The notes beneath the pieces are model-generated. The model made no database searches. It was not told where the DNA came from and saw only the letters and a list, made by a program, of their open reading frames with translations. DNA of 16,070 nucleotides from the NCBI GenBank assembly GCA_946545105.1, contig CAMNMY010000001.1, positions 1 to 16,070 of the forward strand. The letters are read 5' to 3'. Positions 6,999-14,584 of the stretch are shown here, piece by piece. The stretch is from an uncultured Clostridia bacterium. GTDB taxonomy: Bacteria; Bacillota_A; Clostridia; Christensenellales; UBA3700. Each line of letters opens with the position of its first letter. The first letter of the stretch is position 1. The position numbers were made by a program, and so were the translations under genes.

Positions 6999-9900
6999 TT
7001 AAGATACTGTTACGTAAATTACGATTCTTCTTTGAGTATTTGCCTTTTCTTGAATAACAATCAAAGCACTACCCTTTGTTGTAATATCTCCGATATAAAT
7101 TCTTTCAACATCCTCATCATTTTGTACGATGTTAATTACTTTTGCGCCATCTTGTGCATCATAATTAATATAGTATGCATTGATGTCCAATTCTTCAGAT
7201 GCTTTAATTGTATCTTTAAATGCTTCTGCATAAATTGGTCCAATCGCACATGGTTCTAAATAACCTTCGATTGTTGCATAAGAGCCAGCATCCGCTTCCT
7301 TGAATAATGTAATCATTTCTTCTAATGTCTTTTCTTCAGCATGATCATCTTTAGCTTGATCGTTGAATCTATCATATACATAGCAGTTTGTATATGTAGC
7401 AGAATTATCTTTTGCAACAAATGCACCTTTATGGTCGCCTGTTTGCTTTCCAATGCCACCTGTTGTGTAACATCTTACAAAACTACCACCATCTGTATAG
7501 CCAACAAAGCCACCAAAGTTATCTGAAGCAGAAACTCTAATTGTTGAATAACAATTCTTAATTGTTGCGCCGCTGTTTGCTCCAACAAATCCACCAACTG
7601 CCGTTGCATTTGAACTAACAACCAAATCCATACGTTTTGAAGCATCGTTTGAATATTGATTACCTGCATAACAATTCTCTATAGATGCACCGCTATTTGC
7701 CACTGCAATAAAACCGCCAACTACGCTCTTCATTGCTGGATAATTAATTGTAATTTTTACATCTGCAGAAGAGTTTGTAACAGAATAACTTTCATCCATA
7801 TATCCAATTAAGCCACCATATATTCCTGTGCTTGTTAGTTCGTCTAGTGATGATAGTCGTGAATCATCAAATAATTTAACAAAATATTCTGAATAATATG
7901 AGCCATCTGCTTGCTTAAATGCATCTGTTAATCTATCTGCAAATGAACCCAATTTAGTATATGTATCATTCTCATATTTATACACAGCCCAATCTACATC
8001 ATATTTTTTAGAATTTAAGCTCTTAAAATCACCTACTGAAACATATGTTTCCTCAACGCTGATTTCGCCTAATGCAATACAATTTGTAGCATCTCCCTTT
8101 GCTAAATTTGCCACTATTGCTGCACTATAGAAAGCATTCCTAATTGTTACATCACTTTGACAATTTTTAATCTTTACATATTGACCATCACCTACAATAC
8201 CACCTATTACTGATGCGTTTGTGAATGTACCATTAACATAACAATTCTCAACAACAGGGGCTGACGAATTCTTATCTGTTTCAGCCACAATACCGCCAAC
8301 CACTGCGCCAGCTTCTGCCTTATTTGAAGCATTTAATATGTATAGATCCCTAATTTGACCGTCAACTAAAGATGCTATCAATCCTTCATAATATATATTA
8401 TGATCTTCTATTGGTGCATATACGATATTTTCAATCTTATGATTGTTACCATCTAAAATTCCAGTAAATGTTTTAATTGGTTTCCAATAATATCCTTCTG
8501 CATCTAAATCTTGCATAATAACATAGTTCTTATCTGTTTCATAAGCCATGTATTGTAAAGCGCCAATTGAATCTACAGCATACCAACCATTATGAGCATT
8601 TGCAAATGCTTGATAAGCCGCAATATTCTCTTCTTCTGTACCAGATACAAAGTATCCCTTAATCTTTGAATTTGCATAATCTACATCTTTATCAATATAG
8701 ATTGGCTTTCTATAAGATGTGTATTCACCATCAACTACAATATCATCTCCTGTAATTGTTGTTGAATCAATAGCATCTGCAGTAATTGATATTGTGTAAT
8801 TCTTACCGTAGTAAGCAATATCAGATTTTTTGTATGTATATTCATCCCCATTTACTGTAAAGAAGATATCATCAATAGCTTTTGTGAATGATGCCTTTGA
8901 AACTGTATAGTAAATTGTTGGATTCTTGTCAAATTCAACTTTGTTGAAATCAGCATATGTTGCAACATAATATTTTGTTCCTGACACAAATGATGTAAAT
9001 GGCTTATACACATAATAAACAATAGCTGGATCTTTAGAAGCTAAATCAGCATAACGTCCTTCATATGTATAAACGTCTCCACTTCTTGAGAAATACTTTG
9101 TAGTTAAATCTGCTGAATCTAAAGTATCTCTTGTGCCTACCTCAATATATCCGGATTTAATAAGTGTATATACACCACCATCTTCTGTATAATAATCATT
9201 CTTTGTATCAAATACTGTACCTTCAGCAACTTCTGTATAGTGAGCTTCGCCAATTGCTTTTGCATAGTAAGCTGTTCCATAATTTGGAGTGTGCTTCACA
9301 TAATATTCAACACTATTTTCTAAATAACTTGTAGATGCCTTTGTATAATCTTGTCCATCAAATGTGTAATATTCTAGATTTGGATCATATGTCTTTGTAT
9401 TCTTTTCATAGAAATATCCATCTACGCTTCCAAGTTCCGTTTTTGTATAATAAGTCTTAGAATCATTATATTCACCATCATATAATGTGAATTCAAATGT
9501 GCCATCTTTTACCCAAAGAGTTTCTTGTAAAGTAGGCATAGATGAAGAATTATCAGCCTTTGTTGTCTTCAATGTAATTGTAAATGAAGCTAATAGGTCT
9601 GCATTTTCTGTATCGAAAGATACTTCCCATTTCTTTGTTGATGTATTGTATACGAATTCAACTTGATCAGCATCAATAGTTTCTATATTGTTTAAGTCGA
9701 AGTTTTCAGCTCTTTCTGAAAGATCGCTTGTAATATATACTTGACCATCACCGATTGCTCTTAATAAGCAATAATACTTACCATAACCTTCTAATCCCAT
9801 TGATGAGAAAGCATATGAATTTGATGTTGTTTGATATTTCTTTGGCCATTGAGCACCAGAATCCCCAATTTTGTATACTTGAAGTTCATATGCTACACTG

Positions 9901-10583
9901 CCAGAAACAGCTGTCCATGTAATAGCTGTTGAGTTAACAGTAGCTATAGCAGGCGCAGATAATTTCTTTGTTATTATATAGATACCAACGCCAGCGTCTG
10001 AGTTTGCATATTCAGTTTTTGTTGCTTCAGGAATTGCCTTAACTTGAATTGTGTATTTTCCGACATTAGTATATTTTTCGTTATCAAAGCTGAAAGATAA
10101 TGTATCTTGGTAATCATTGTAAATTACTTCACCAGAGCTTGTCTTTGTTACAACTAAATAAGAAGCTGCATTCTCAACTGCGTTCCATGTTGCAACCTTA
10201 GCATCGGCATCAACATCAACTGTTGGCTTTGCTAGTTTCTTGCTCTTATTAAATGTATATTGAGCATATTCACTATAGATTGTGTCATCTTTTTCATTCT
10301 TTCCAACTGCTCTTACTTTAATTTGGTAAGTTCCAATTGCTGAGATATCTAATCTATAATAAATCTCACTTGTCGTTTTTGCTTCACCTTCATCTACTAT
10401 AATTTCATAAGATGATGCACCTTCTACTGAATCCCAGCTTATTGTAGATCCATTAGCACCAAGATTTTGTGGTGTAGCTAATGAAGTCTTAACTGTATCC
10501 TTCTTATCATCACAGGCAACAAATGCTGTTATAGCAAAGATTACCATTATAGCGATTATTAAAAATTTATAATATTTTTTCAT
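6999..10583 (-). CDS. Large surface lipoprotein: Fn3-like domains, tyrosine-rich repeats, GLUG-type beta-helix
   Basis: This 1194-residue protein has a lipoprotein signal peptide: Lys2-Lys3, a hydrophobic core at 7-22, and a lipobox ending in Cys24 followed by DDKKD. It should therefore be anchored to the outer face of the membrane. Three Fn3-like domains follow at about 33-112, 113-206 and 207-294, each with a W-x-x-V/A-x-G/N-x-x-x-Y pattern. Residues 370-565 hold degenerate repeats centred on YY...G..YT. After about 700 the typical FTGILDGNNHKIENI entry opens a GLUG-like right-handed beta-helix (735-1070). Its turns repeat GGIVG/GGFVG and NCY (Cys at 781, 808, 834, 971, 1011, 1038, 1067). 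Residues about 850-915 interrupt the helix with a unit like the tyrosine-rich repeats. The C-terminal 125 residues are unassigned. GAGG precedes the ATG. The likely role is adhesion or glycan or host binding; no catalytic motif was recognised. Confidence 0.85.
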   Translation of the reverse strand: MKKYYKFLIIAIMVIFAITAFVACDDKKDTVKTSLATPQNLGANGSTISWDSVEGASSYEIIVDEGEAKTTSEIYYRLDISAIGTYQIKVRAVGKNEKDDTIYSEYAQYTFNKSKKLAKPTVDVDADAKVATWNAVENAASYLVVTKTSSGEVIYNDYQDTLSFSFDNEKYTNVGKYTIQVKAIPEATKTEYANSDAGVGIYIITKKLSAPAIATVNSTAITWTAVSGSVAYELQVYKIGDSGAQWPKKYQTTSNSYAFSSMGLEGYGKYYCLLRAIGDGQVYITSDLSERAENFDLNNIETIDADQVEFVYNTSTKKWEVSFDTENADLLASFTITLKTTKADNSSSMPTLQETLWVKDGTFEFTLYDGEYNDSKTYYTKTELGSVDGYFYEKNTKTYDPNLEYYTFDGQDYTKASTSYLENSVEYYVKHTPNYGTAYYAKAIGEAHYTEVAEGTVFDTKNDYYTEDGGVYTLIKSGYIEVGTRDTLDSADLTTKYFSRSGDVYTYEGRYADLASKDPAIVYYVYKPFTSFVSGTKYYVATYADFNKVEFDKNPTIYYTVSKASFTKAIDDIFFTVNGDEYTYKKSDIAYYGKNYTISITADAIDSTTITGDDIVVDGEYTSYRKPIYIDKDVDYANSKIKGYFVSGTEEENIAAYQAFANAHNGWYAVDSIGALQYMAYETDKNYVIMQDLDAEGYYWKPIKTFTGILDGNNHKIENIVYAPIEDHNIYYEGLIASLVDGQIRDLYILNASNKAEAGAVVGGIVAETDKNSSAPVVENCYVNGTFTNASVIGGIVGDGQYVKIKNCQSDVTIRNAFYSAAIVANLAKGDATNCIALGEISVEETYVSVGDFKSLNSKKYDVDWAVYKYENDTYTKLGSFADRLTDAFKQADGSYYSEYFVKLFDDSRLSSLDELTSTGIYGGLIGYMDESYSVTNSSADVKITINYPAMKSVVGGFIAVANSGASIENCYAGNQYSNDASKRMDLVVSSNATAVGGFVGANSGATIKNCYSTIRVSASDNFGGFVGYTDGGSFVRCYTTGGIGKQTGDHKGAFVAKDNSATYTNCYVYDRFNDQAKDDHAEEKTLEEMITLFKEADAGSYATIEGYLEPCAIGPIYAEAFKDTIKASEELDINAYYINYDAQDGAKVINIVQNDEDVERIYIGDITTKGSALIVIQEKANTQRRIVIYVTVS

Positions 10584-10603
10584 TGCAATTCCTCGCGTGC
10601 GTA

Positions 10604-10609
10604 ATTATA
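10604..10609 (-). promoter_or_regulatory. Probable -10 box of the lipoprotein-acetyltransferase operon
   Basis: The minus strand reads TATAAT at 10604-10609, about 20 nt upstream of the lipoprotein start codon. That would give a 5' leader of roughly 14 nt with the GAGG site inside it. No good -35 is seen at 16-18 nt. Confidence 0.5.
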
Positions 10610-10627
10610 CAAATATAATAATATCAA

Positions 10628-10709
10628 ACGCGCCTTTAAAATTCAATAAAATATTACGCGCGCTTAAATAAATGACGAAAAAATGCGTCAAAAATTATGT
10701 AAAATTTTG
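10628..10709. repeat. Direct and inverted repeats in the divergent control region
   Basis: Two near-identical 13-mers, ACGCGCCTTTAAA (10628-10640) and ACGCGCGCTTAAA (10656-10668), lie 28 bp apart and differ at two bases. They are followed by an exact inverted repeat TGACG-N8-CGTCA (10673-10690) and an imperfect one (10689-10709, CAAAAATT against AAATTTTG). All sit between the lipoprotein promoter and the XRE promoter. They are plausible operator sites for the small XRE regulator or another factor. Their function is not shown. Confidence 0.45.
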
Positions 10710-10731
10710 GACAAATAATGACTAAATAGCG

Positions 10732-10760
10732 TTGACTTGATGTGTAAAGTTTGATAAGAT
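10732..10760 (+). promoter_or_regulatory. Promoter of the XRE-yqeY operon
   Basis: TTGACT (10732-10737) and TAAGAT (10755-10760) are exactly 17 nt apart. The -10 is preceded by TGA, giving an extended -10. It lies 30 nt before the XRE start codon. Confidence 0.75.
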
Positions 10761-10790
10761 TTTTATAAGAATTTAGGGGAAGAGGTACAT

Positions 10791-11006
10791 ATGGATTTTG
10801 CATACAAATTAAGAAAGTATCGTAAAGCAAAAAAAATGTCTCAAGCAGAACTTGCTAGCTTTTTAGGATTATCTCAAAGAACAGTTTCTCACTATGAAAA
10901 TGGTAGCGCAGAACCATCTTTACAAAGTTTATATGACATTTGCACTACTCTACAAGTTTCTGCAGATGAACTACTAGGTATAGAAATAGAGAAACCACTT
11001 TACTAA
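10791..11006 (+). CDS. Small XRE/Cro-CI-type HTH regulator
   Basis: This 71-residue protein is essentially one helix-turn-helix domain. RKAKKMSQAELASFLGLSQRTVSHYENGSAEPSLQSLYDICTTLQVSADELL spans about 11-62, with the Q-A-E-L-A...S-Q-R-T-V-S-H-Y-E-N-G recognition core typical of HTH_3 proteins. It should bind DNA as a dimer; there is no separate sensor domain, so any signal must act through the short C-terminus or a partner. The ATG at 10791 follows an AGAGG site. It is the first gene of an operon with the YqeY-like gene (14-nt gap). The inverted repeats just upstream make autoregulation plausible. Targets are unknown; the divergent lipoprotein gene is an obvious candidate. Confidence 0.87.
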   Translation: MDFAYKLRKYRKAKKMSQAELASFLGLSQRTVSHYENGSAEPSLQSLYDICTTLQVSADELLGIEIEKPLY

Positions 11007-11020
11007 TATTGGAGGCATAT

Positions 11021-11443
11021 ATGGATATCAATTTTTTTAAAAAAGAAAAAATACAAGCAATGAAGGAAAGAAACAAGGACGCTATTAATGCCCTTGATTT
11101 AATTGTTAATAAGATTTTATTAGCATCTATTGATAAGCGCGCTAAAGGTGAAGAAATTAACGATGCAGATGTTGTATCTATTCTTCAAAAGTGCGAAAAA
11201 GAATTGATCGAAGAAAAAGAAGGATTCATCAAAGCAAACAGACCTGATTCTGTAGCATCTTTAGATGTTCAAATCGCTACAGTACAAAAGTATCTACCAA
11301 AGCTTATGAGCGAAGATGAAATTAAAGCTGAAATCGAAAAGCTTGAAGATAGAACAATTCCAAATGTTATGAAGCACTTCAAGACAAATTTTGCTGGCAA
11401 GTGTGATATGGGTTTAGTAAATAAAGTTCTTCGTTCAATGTAG
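11021..11443 (+). CDS. YqeY-like protein (GatB/YqeY domain)
   Basis: This 140-residue all-helical protein matches the YqeY family by length and by landmarks. These are an N-terminal amphipathic helix with QAMKERNKDAINALDLI, a charged middle (EKELIEEKEGFIKANRPD), the conserved YLPKLMSEDEI hinge, and a C-terminal NVMKHFKTNFAGKCDMGLVNKVL segment. The C-terminal segment is the small helical domain shared with the GatB subunit of tRNA amidotransferase. The biochemical role is not established, but binding to tRNA or the amidotransferase machinery is suspected from the shared domain. The start is set at ATG 11021, 5 nt after a perfect GGAGG (11011-11015). An in-frame TTG at 11009 lies upstream of that site and is not needed. 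It is coupled to the XRE gene and closed by a strong terminator. Confidence 0.85.
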   Translation: MDINFFKKEKIQAMKERNKDAINALDLIVNKILLASIDKRAKGEEINDADVVSILQKCEKELIEEKEGFIKANRPDSVASLDVQIATVQKYLPKLMSEDEIKAEIEKLEDRTIPNVMKHFKTNFAGKCDMGLVNKVLRSM

Positions 11444-11468
11444 CAAACAAATTTTTCATGCAAAAATT

Positions 11469-11495
11469 AAGTGGAGTTTATGCTCCACTTTTTTT
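11469..11495. terminator. Bidirectional terminator between yqeY and the ior-paaK operon
   Basis: AAGTGGAG (11469-11476) pairs with CTCCACTT (11483-11490) around a 6-nt loop. On the plus strand TTTTTTT follows. On the minus strand the hairpin is followed by AATTTTT and lies directly after the amidohydrolase stop codon. It probably ends both converging transcripts. Confidence 0.88.
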
Positions 11496-12330
11496 ATATC
11501 TTTAATAACTTCTTTGCGTTCTGATATAAGATTTTATCTTGCTCTTCTTTTGTGAATGGAAGCGATAAGAATTTATCTAACATCGCCTTATGATCCCCCC
11601 AAGGTGAATCTGTTCCGTACAATACTTTATCTATGCCATGCTTACGAGCAATTTTGATTAATGTATCATCATCGCAAAGTTTCAATGGTTCACCTGTTGA
11701 TAGTCTTTTTGTAGTACCTAAAGAAAATGAAATATCTATATATACATTTCTTCCGGCAATCTCTTCGTAGACATCTTCCCAAAGACCCCAACCTCCAGTG
11801 TGTGCTAAAACTAATTTTGAGGCTCTATCACCAAAATGATCCAAAACGTTTAGAATTTGTTCAACACCAGTATGGATTGGCTTTGGAAGCCCAATATCAA
11901 GGCCGGCGTGAACAACAACAATTAAATCTTGTTTAAAAGCTTCATCCATAATCTTTATATATCTTTCATCATCGAAAAATGTTTCTTGATAATCTGGATG
12001 AAACTTAATGCCTTTTAAACCTAATTCTTTTATTCTAAAGATTTCATCTTTATAATTTTCATAATCTGGATGCATTGCACCAAAAGAAATTAAATTTGGA
12101 CAAAGCGTAGAAATGACAGCAGCATTTGTATTGATATGCTCTACTTGCTTTGCTGCAGTTGCCACAGGAAGCACTACACCTAAATCATATCCAGCATTTC
12201 TTATTGAATCGCTTAATCCTTTTAGTGTGCCATCCGTATATGCAACAATATCTGCGCATTTTGTTAATTTATCAATTGCTTTTTCGGCAATCTTATCTGG
12301 ATAAAAATGATTATGAAAATCGATTACCAT
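11494..12330 (-). CDS. Amidohydrolase-family metal-dependent hydrolase (Amidohydro_2 type)
   Basis: This 278-residue protein resembles a TIM-barrel amidohydrolase. HxH is at residues 6 and 8 (DFHNH), and GIKFHPDYQ holds His111. VVVHAG holds His141, LAHTGG holds His177, and LYGTDSPWG holds Asp241. This is the strand-by-strand metal-ligand order of the amidohydrolase_2 family, which includes decarboxylases and hydrolases acting on carboxylated or aromatic substrates. The substrate is not predictable; position after phenylacetate-CoA ligase and the ACT protein suggests an aromatic or acyl intermediate, but this is only context. The start codon overlaps the ACT gene stop in TAATG, and a GAGGAG sits about 14 nt upstream inside the ACT gene, so translation is coupled. 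It is the last gene before the shared terminator. Confidence 0.82.
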   Translation of the reverse strand: MVIDFHNHFYPDKIAEKAIDKLTKCADIVAYTDGTLKGLSDSIRNAGYDLGVVLPVATAAKQVEHINTNAAVISTLCPNLISFGAMHPDYENYKDEIFRIKELGLKGIKFHPDYQETFFDDERYIKIMDEAFKQDLIVVVHAGLDIGLPKPIHTGVEQILNVLDHFGDRASKLVLAHTGGWGLWEDVYEEIAGRNVYIDISFSLGTTKRLSTGEPLKLCDDDTLIKIARKHGIDKVLYGTDSPWGDHKAMLDKFLSLPFTKEEQDKILYQNAKKLLKI

Positions 12331-12752
12331 TAAAGACTATATATCTCCTCTTCAGAATAGAACTTATGAGTCTTTTCAATAATCTTTTCTGCTTTTTTAT
12401 CGTCAGATGTCTTAAGAAGAATTGATGCACTCTTTCCTGATGTTAATGCATAAGCATATTGAACATCAATGTTTTGTTCTTTTAAGGCCTTTAATAAAGT
12501 ATTTAATTCGCCTTGTTCGTTATCTAACTTAACAGCCATAATATCGTTTACAACTGAAGCAAATCCCTTTTGAGCTAAAACTTCTTGCGCTTTGTTTGGA
12601 TCTGATACAATCATTCTTACAACGCTATAAGATGTACTATCAGATAAGCTTAGAGAAAACATATTAATTCCGTTTGTAGAAAGAACATCTGTTAACTCTT
12701 GGAATTTTCCAGATTTATTTTCAATAAAAATACATAATTGCTTAACAAACAT
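12330..12752 (-). CDS. Tandem ACT-domain protein
   Basis: This 140-residue protein consists of two ACT domains, about 1-66 (KQLCIFIENKSGKFQELTDVLSTNGINMFSLSLSD, the classic beta-alpha-beta opening) and about 70-140. It has no catalytic domain. Proteins of this kind are commonly encoded beside phenylacetate-CoA ligase and indolepyruvate oxidoreductase genes, and ACT domains bind amino acids, often as dimers. A role as a sensor or allosteric partner responding to aromatic or branched-chain amino acids is therefore inferred, not shown. The gene starts one base after the ligase stop codon. A GGAGG-like stretch (minus strand AAAGGAGGC) lies inside the end of the ligase gene. It overlaps the amidohydrolase by one base. 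Confidence 0.87.
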   Translation of the reverse strand: MFVKQLCIFIENKSGKFQELTDVLSTNGINMFSLSLSDSTSYSVVRMIVSDPNKAQEVLAQKGFASVVNDIMAVKLDNEQGELNTLLKALKEQNIDVQYAYALTSGKSASILLKTSDDKKAEKIIEKTHKFYSEEEIYSL

Positions 12753-12753
12753 T

Positions 12754-14064
12754 TTATGCCTCCTTTGGTCTTAAGTCTCTAACTCTCTTTGCCTTACCTT
12801 CAAATCTTTGAAGTGTATTTGGATTCTCGATTTGAATCTTTGCATCTAATCCTAATATGAATTTAATTTTATCCTTTATTGTCTTTTCAAGATTTGCAAT
12901 AAATGCTACAGAATCTTGCATCTTAGCTGGATCCAACTCTACTCTAATTGTTAATACATCTGAACTTCCATTCTTCTCTACAACTATTTCATAGTTAGGT
13001 CCAATGCCATCAATACCCAATAATGCTTCTTCAATTTGTGATGGGAATACATTAACACCACGAATCTTCAACATATCGTCTGTTCTTCCAGATAGATTTT
13101 CCATTCTAACTGTTGTTCTTCCGCATTTGCATTTTTCATAGAATAATCTTGAAATATCTCTTGTTCTATATCTAATTAAAGGAAGTGCTTCCTTATCTAG
13201 ACAAGTAATAACAACTTCGCCCTTTTCGCCTGCTGGCAAAACTTCACCTGTAACAGGATCGATAATTTCGATTAAGAAGTGATCTTCATTTACGTGCATA
13301 CCACAAAGATATTCGCATTCTCCAGATACACCTGGTCCAATCAACTCACTCATACCATAGTTTTGAGTGATTAACATATCTTCCCCATATACTTTATGCA
13401 ATTCAGTTCTCATAGCTTCAGTTAATAACTCTGAACCTAAAAGACCAATCTTCAATTTCAAATCCTTCTTTGGGTCTATACCAATTTCTTTAGCAACTTC
13501 AGCGATTCTCATAGCATATGATGGAGTTGCAACTAAAAGTGTTGAACCGAAATCTTTCATATAAAGTAATTGCTTTTGTGTATTACCTGTTGAAGATGGA
13601 ATAATAGCAGCGCCAACTTTTTCAAGACCATTGTGCAATCCTAAAGCACCAGTAAACATACCATATCCAAAACAAATTTGTGCTATATCATCTTTTGTTG
13701 CGCCACCAGCTACTGCTAATCTAGCAACACATTCTGCCCACATCTCTAAATCTGCTTTTGTGTAAGCAACTACTGTTGGCTTTCCTGTTGTTCCTGAAGA
13801 TGCGTGAATTCTAACAATATCACTCATTGGAACCATAAGCATTTTGAATGGGTAATTATCTCTCATTTCTTGCTTTGTTGTGAAAGGAAGCTTTTGAACG
13901 TCCTTTATTGTTTGAATGCAATCTGGCTTTAATCCTAAATCATCCATTTTCTTTCTGAAATATGGAGCTCCATCATACATTCTCTTAACCAATTTCTTTA
14001 ATTTTTCTAATTGGATTGCCTCTATCTCTTCTCTTGGCAATGTTTCTTCTTTAGCCCAAATCAT
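12754..14064 (-). CDS. paaK: Phenylacetate-CoA ligase (AMP-forming)
   Basis: This 436-residue adenylate-forming enzyme has the expected length. The nucleotide loop SSGTTGKPT is at 89-97. The aromatic-Gly-x-Ser-Glu motif NYGMSE is at 235-240, the RYRTRD segment has Asp303, the hinge LSGRTDDMLKIRG follows at about 324-336, and the C-terminal lysine lies in EGKAKRVRDLRP. CKCGR at 312-316 is the Cys pair common in PaaK-like enzymes. It forms aryl-acetyl-CoA from phenylacetate or related acids with ATP and CoA. In this operon the enzyme may run in reverse, making AMP-to-ATP use of aryl-acetyl-CoA from IorAB, but direction cannot be read from sequence. Its GAGAGG site lies just downstream of the cyclophilin stop (5-nt gap). 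Confidence 0.92.
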   Translation of the reverse strand: MIWAKEETLPREEIEAIQLEKLKKLVKRMYDGAPYFRKKMDDLGLKPDCIQTIKDVQKLPFTTKQEMRDNYPFKMLMVPMSDIVRIHASSGTTGKPTVVAYTKADLEMWAECVARLAVAGGATKDDIAQICFGYGMFTGALGLHNGLEKVGAAIIPSSTGNTQKQLLYMKDFGSTLLVATPSYAMRIAEVAKEIGIDPKKDLKLKIGLLGSELLTEAMRTELHKVYGEDMLITQNYGMSELIGPGVSGECEYLCGMHVNEDHFLIEIIDPVTGEVLPAGEKGEVVITCLDKEALPLIRYRTRDISRLFYEKCKCGRTTVRMENLSGRTDDMLKIRGVNVFPSQIEEALLGIDGIGPNYEIVVEKNGSSDVLTIRVELDPAKMQDSVAFIANLEKTIKDKIKFILGLDAKIQIENPNTLQRFEGKAKRVRDLRPKEA

Positions 14065-14069
14065 TTTAA

Positions 14070-14576
14070 TTAATCCTCTCTAATTCTTTTTATTGAATCA
14101 ATAACAATTGGTGTTAGTGGTAAATCATCATACCATCTAAAACTAACTGTTTTAACATTCGAAATATCTATAGCAACTTTTTCTGATTCTTCATCAATCA
14201 ATTTTCCAAATGCAGCATATTGTCCATCTAAATGTGGAGTATCATCTACACAAATAAAGAATTGTGATGTAGCTGAGTTAGGATCCATTGTTCTAGCCAT
14301 AGACAATACACCTAGTGTATGTTTAATTGGATTCTTAACTCCATTGGCTGTAAACTCACCTTTAATTGGGGTTGCACCTCTCTTTTCTTCAAGAGTTTGG
14401 TACATACCACCACCTTGAATCATAAAGCCAGGAATTACTCTATGGAAAATTAATCCAGTATAGAATCCCTTATCTACTAAATCTAAAAAGTTCTTACATG
14501 TGATAGGTGCCTTGTCTTCATAAAGCTCAGCAACCATTCTTCTTCCATCTATTAAATTAATTTCTATCTTTGCCAT
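14070..14576 (-). CDS. Cyclophilin-type peptidyl-prolyl cis-trans isomerase
   Basis: This 168-residue cytoplasmic protein has no signal peptide and carries the cyclophilin signature. FHRVIPGFMIQGGG is at 44-57 with catalytic Arg46, SMARTMDPNSATSQFFI starts near 92 and contains the active-site Gln and Phe, and HLDGQYAAFGK follows. It catalyses proline isomerisation during folding. It is placed between iorB and paaK: its AAGGTG ribosome site overlaps the iorB stop codon (8-nt gap), so it is a true operon member. The last 30 residues (from about VKTVSFRWYDD) lie outside the core and depart from the most typical bacterial cyclophilins. A folding gene in this metabolic operon has no obvious explanation; simple hitch-hiking is possible. 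Confidence 0.93.
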   Translation of the reverse strand: MAKIEINLIDGRRMVAELYEDKAPITCKNFLDLVDKGFYTGLIFHRVIPGFMIQGGGMYQTLEEKRGATPIKGEFTANGVKNPIKHTLGVLSMARTMDPNSATSQFFICVDDTPHLDGQYAAFGKLIDEESEKVAIDISNVKTVSFRWYDDLPLTPIVIDSIKRIRED

Positions 14577-14584
14577 ATTACACC

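Noticed and set aside
7475..7669. Minus-strand open frame rich in Gln and Leu
   Set aside because: It is an alternate frame of the repetitive GLUG region of the lipoprotein; its composition is explained by the repeats in the real frame.
7000..10500. Tandem DNA repeats or CRISPR in the lipoprotein gene
   Set aside because: Repetition is at the protein level (GGIVG/NCY turns and YY units) and the DNA copies are diverged; there are no regular repeats and spacers.
11009..11020. TTG start for the YqeY-like gene
   Set aside because: It would place the perfect GGAGG inside the coding region; ATG at 11021 is correctly spaced from that site.
11450..11469. Inverted repeat AATTTTT...AAAAATT before the terminator
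   Set aside because: It is A/T only and short, expected by chance in this base composition, and lies beside a much stronger terminator.
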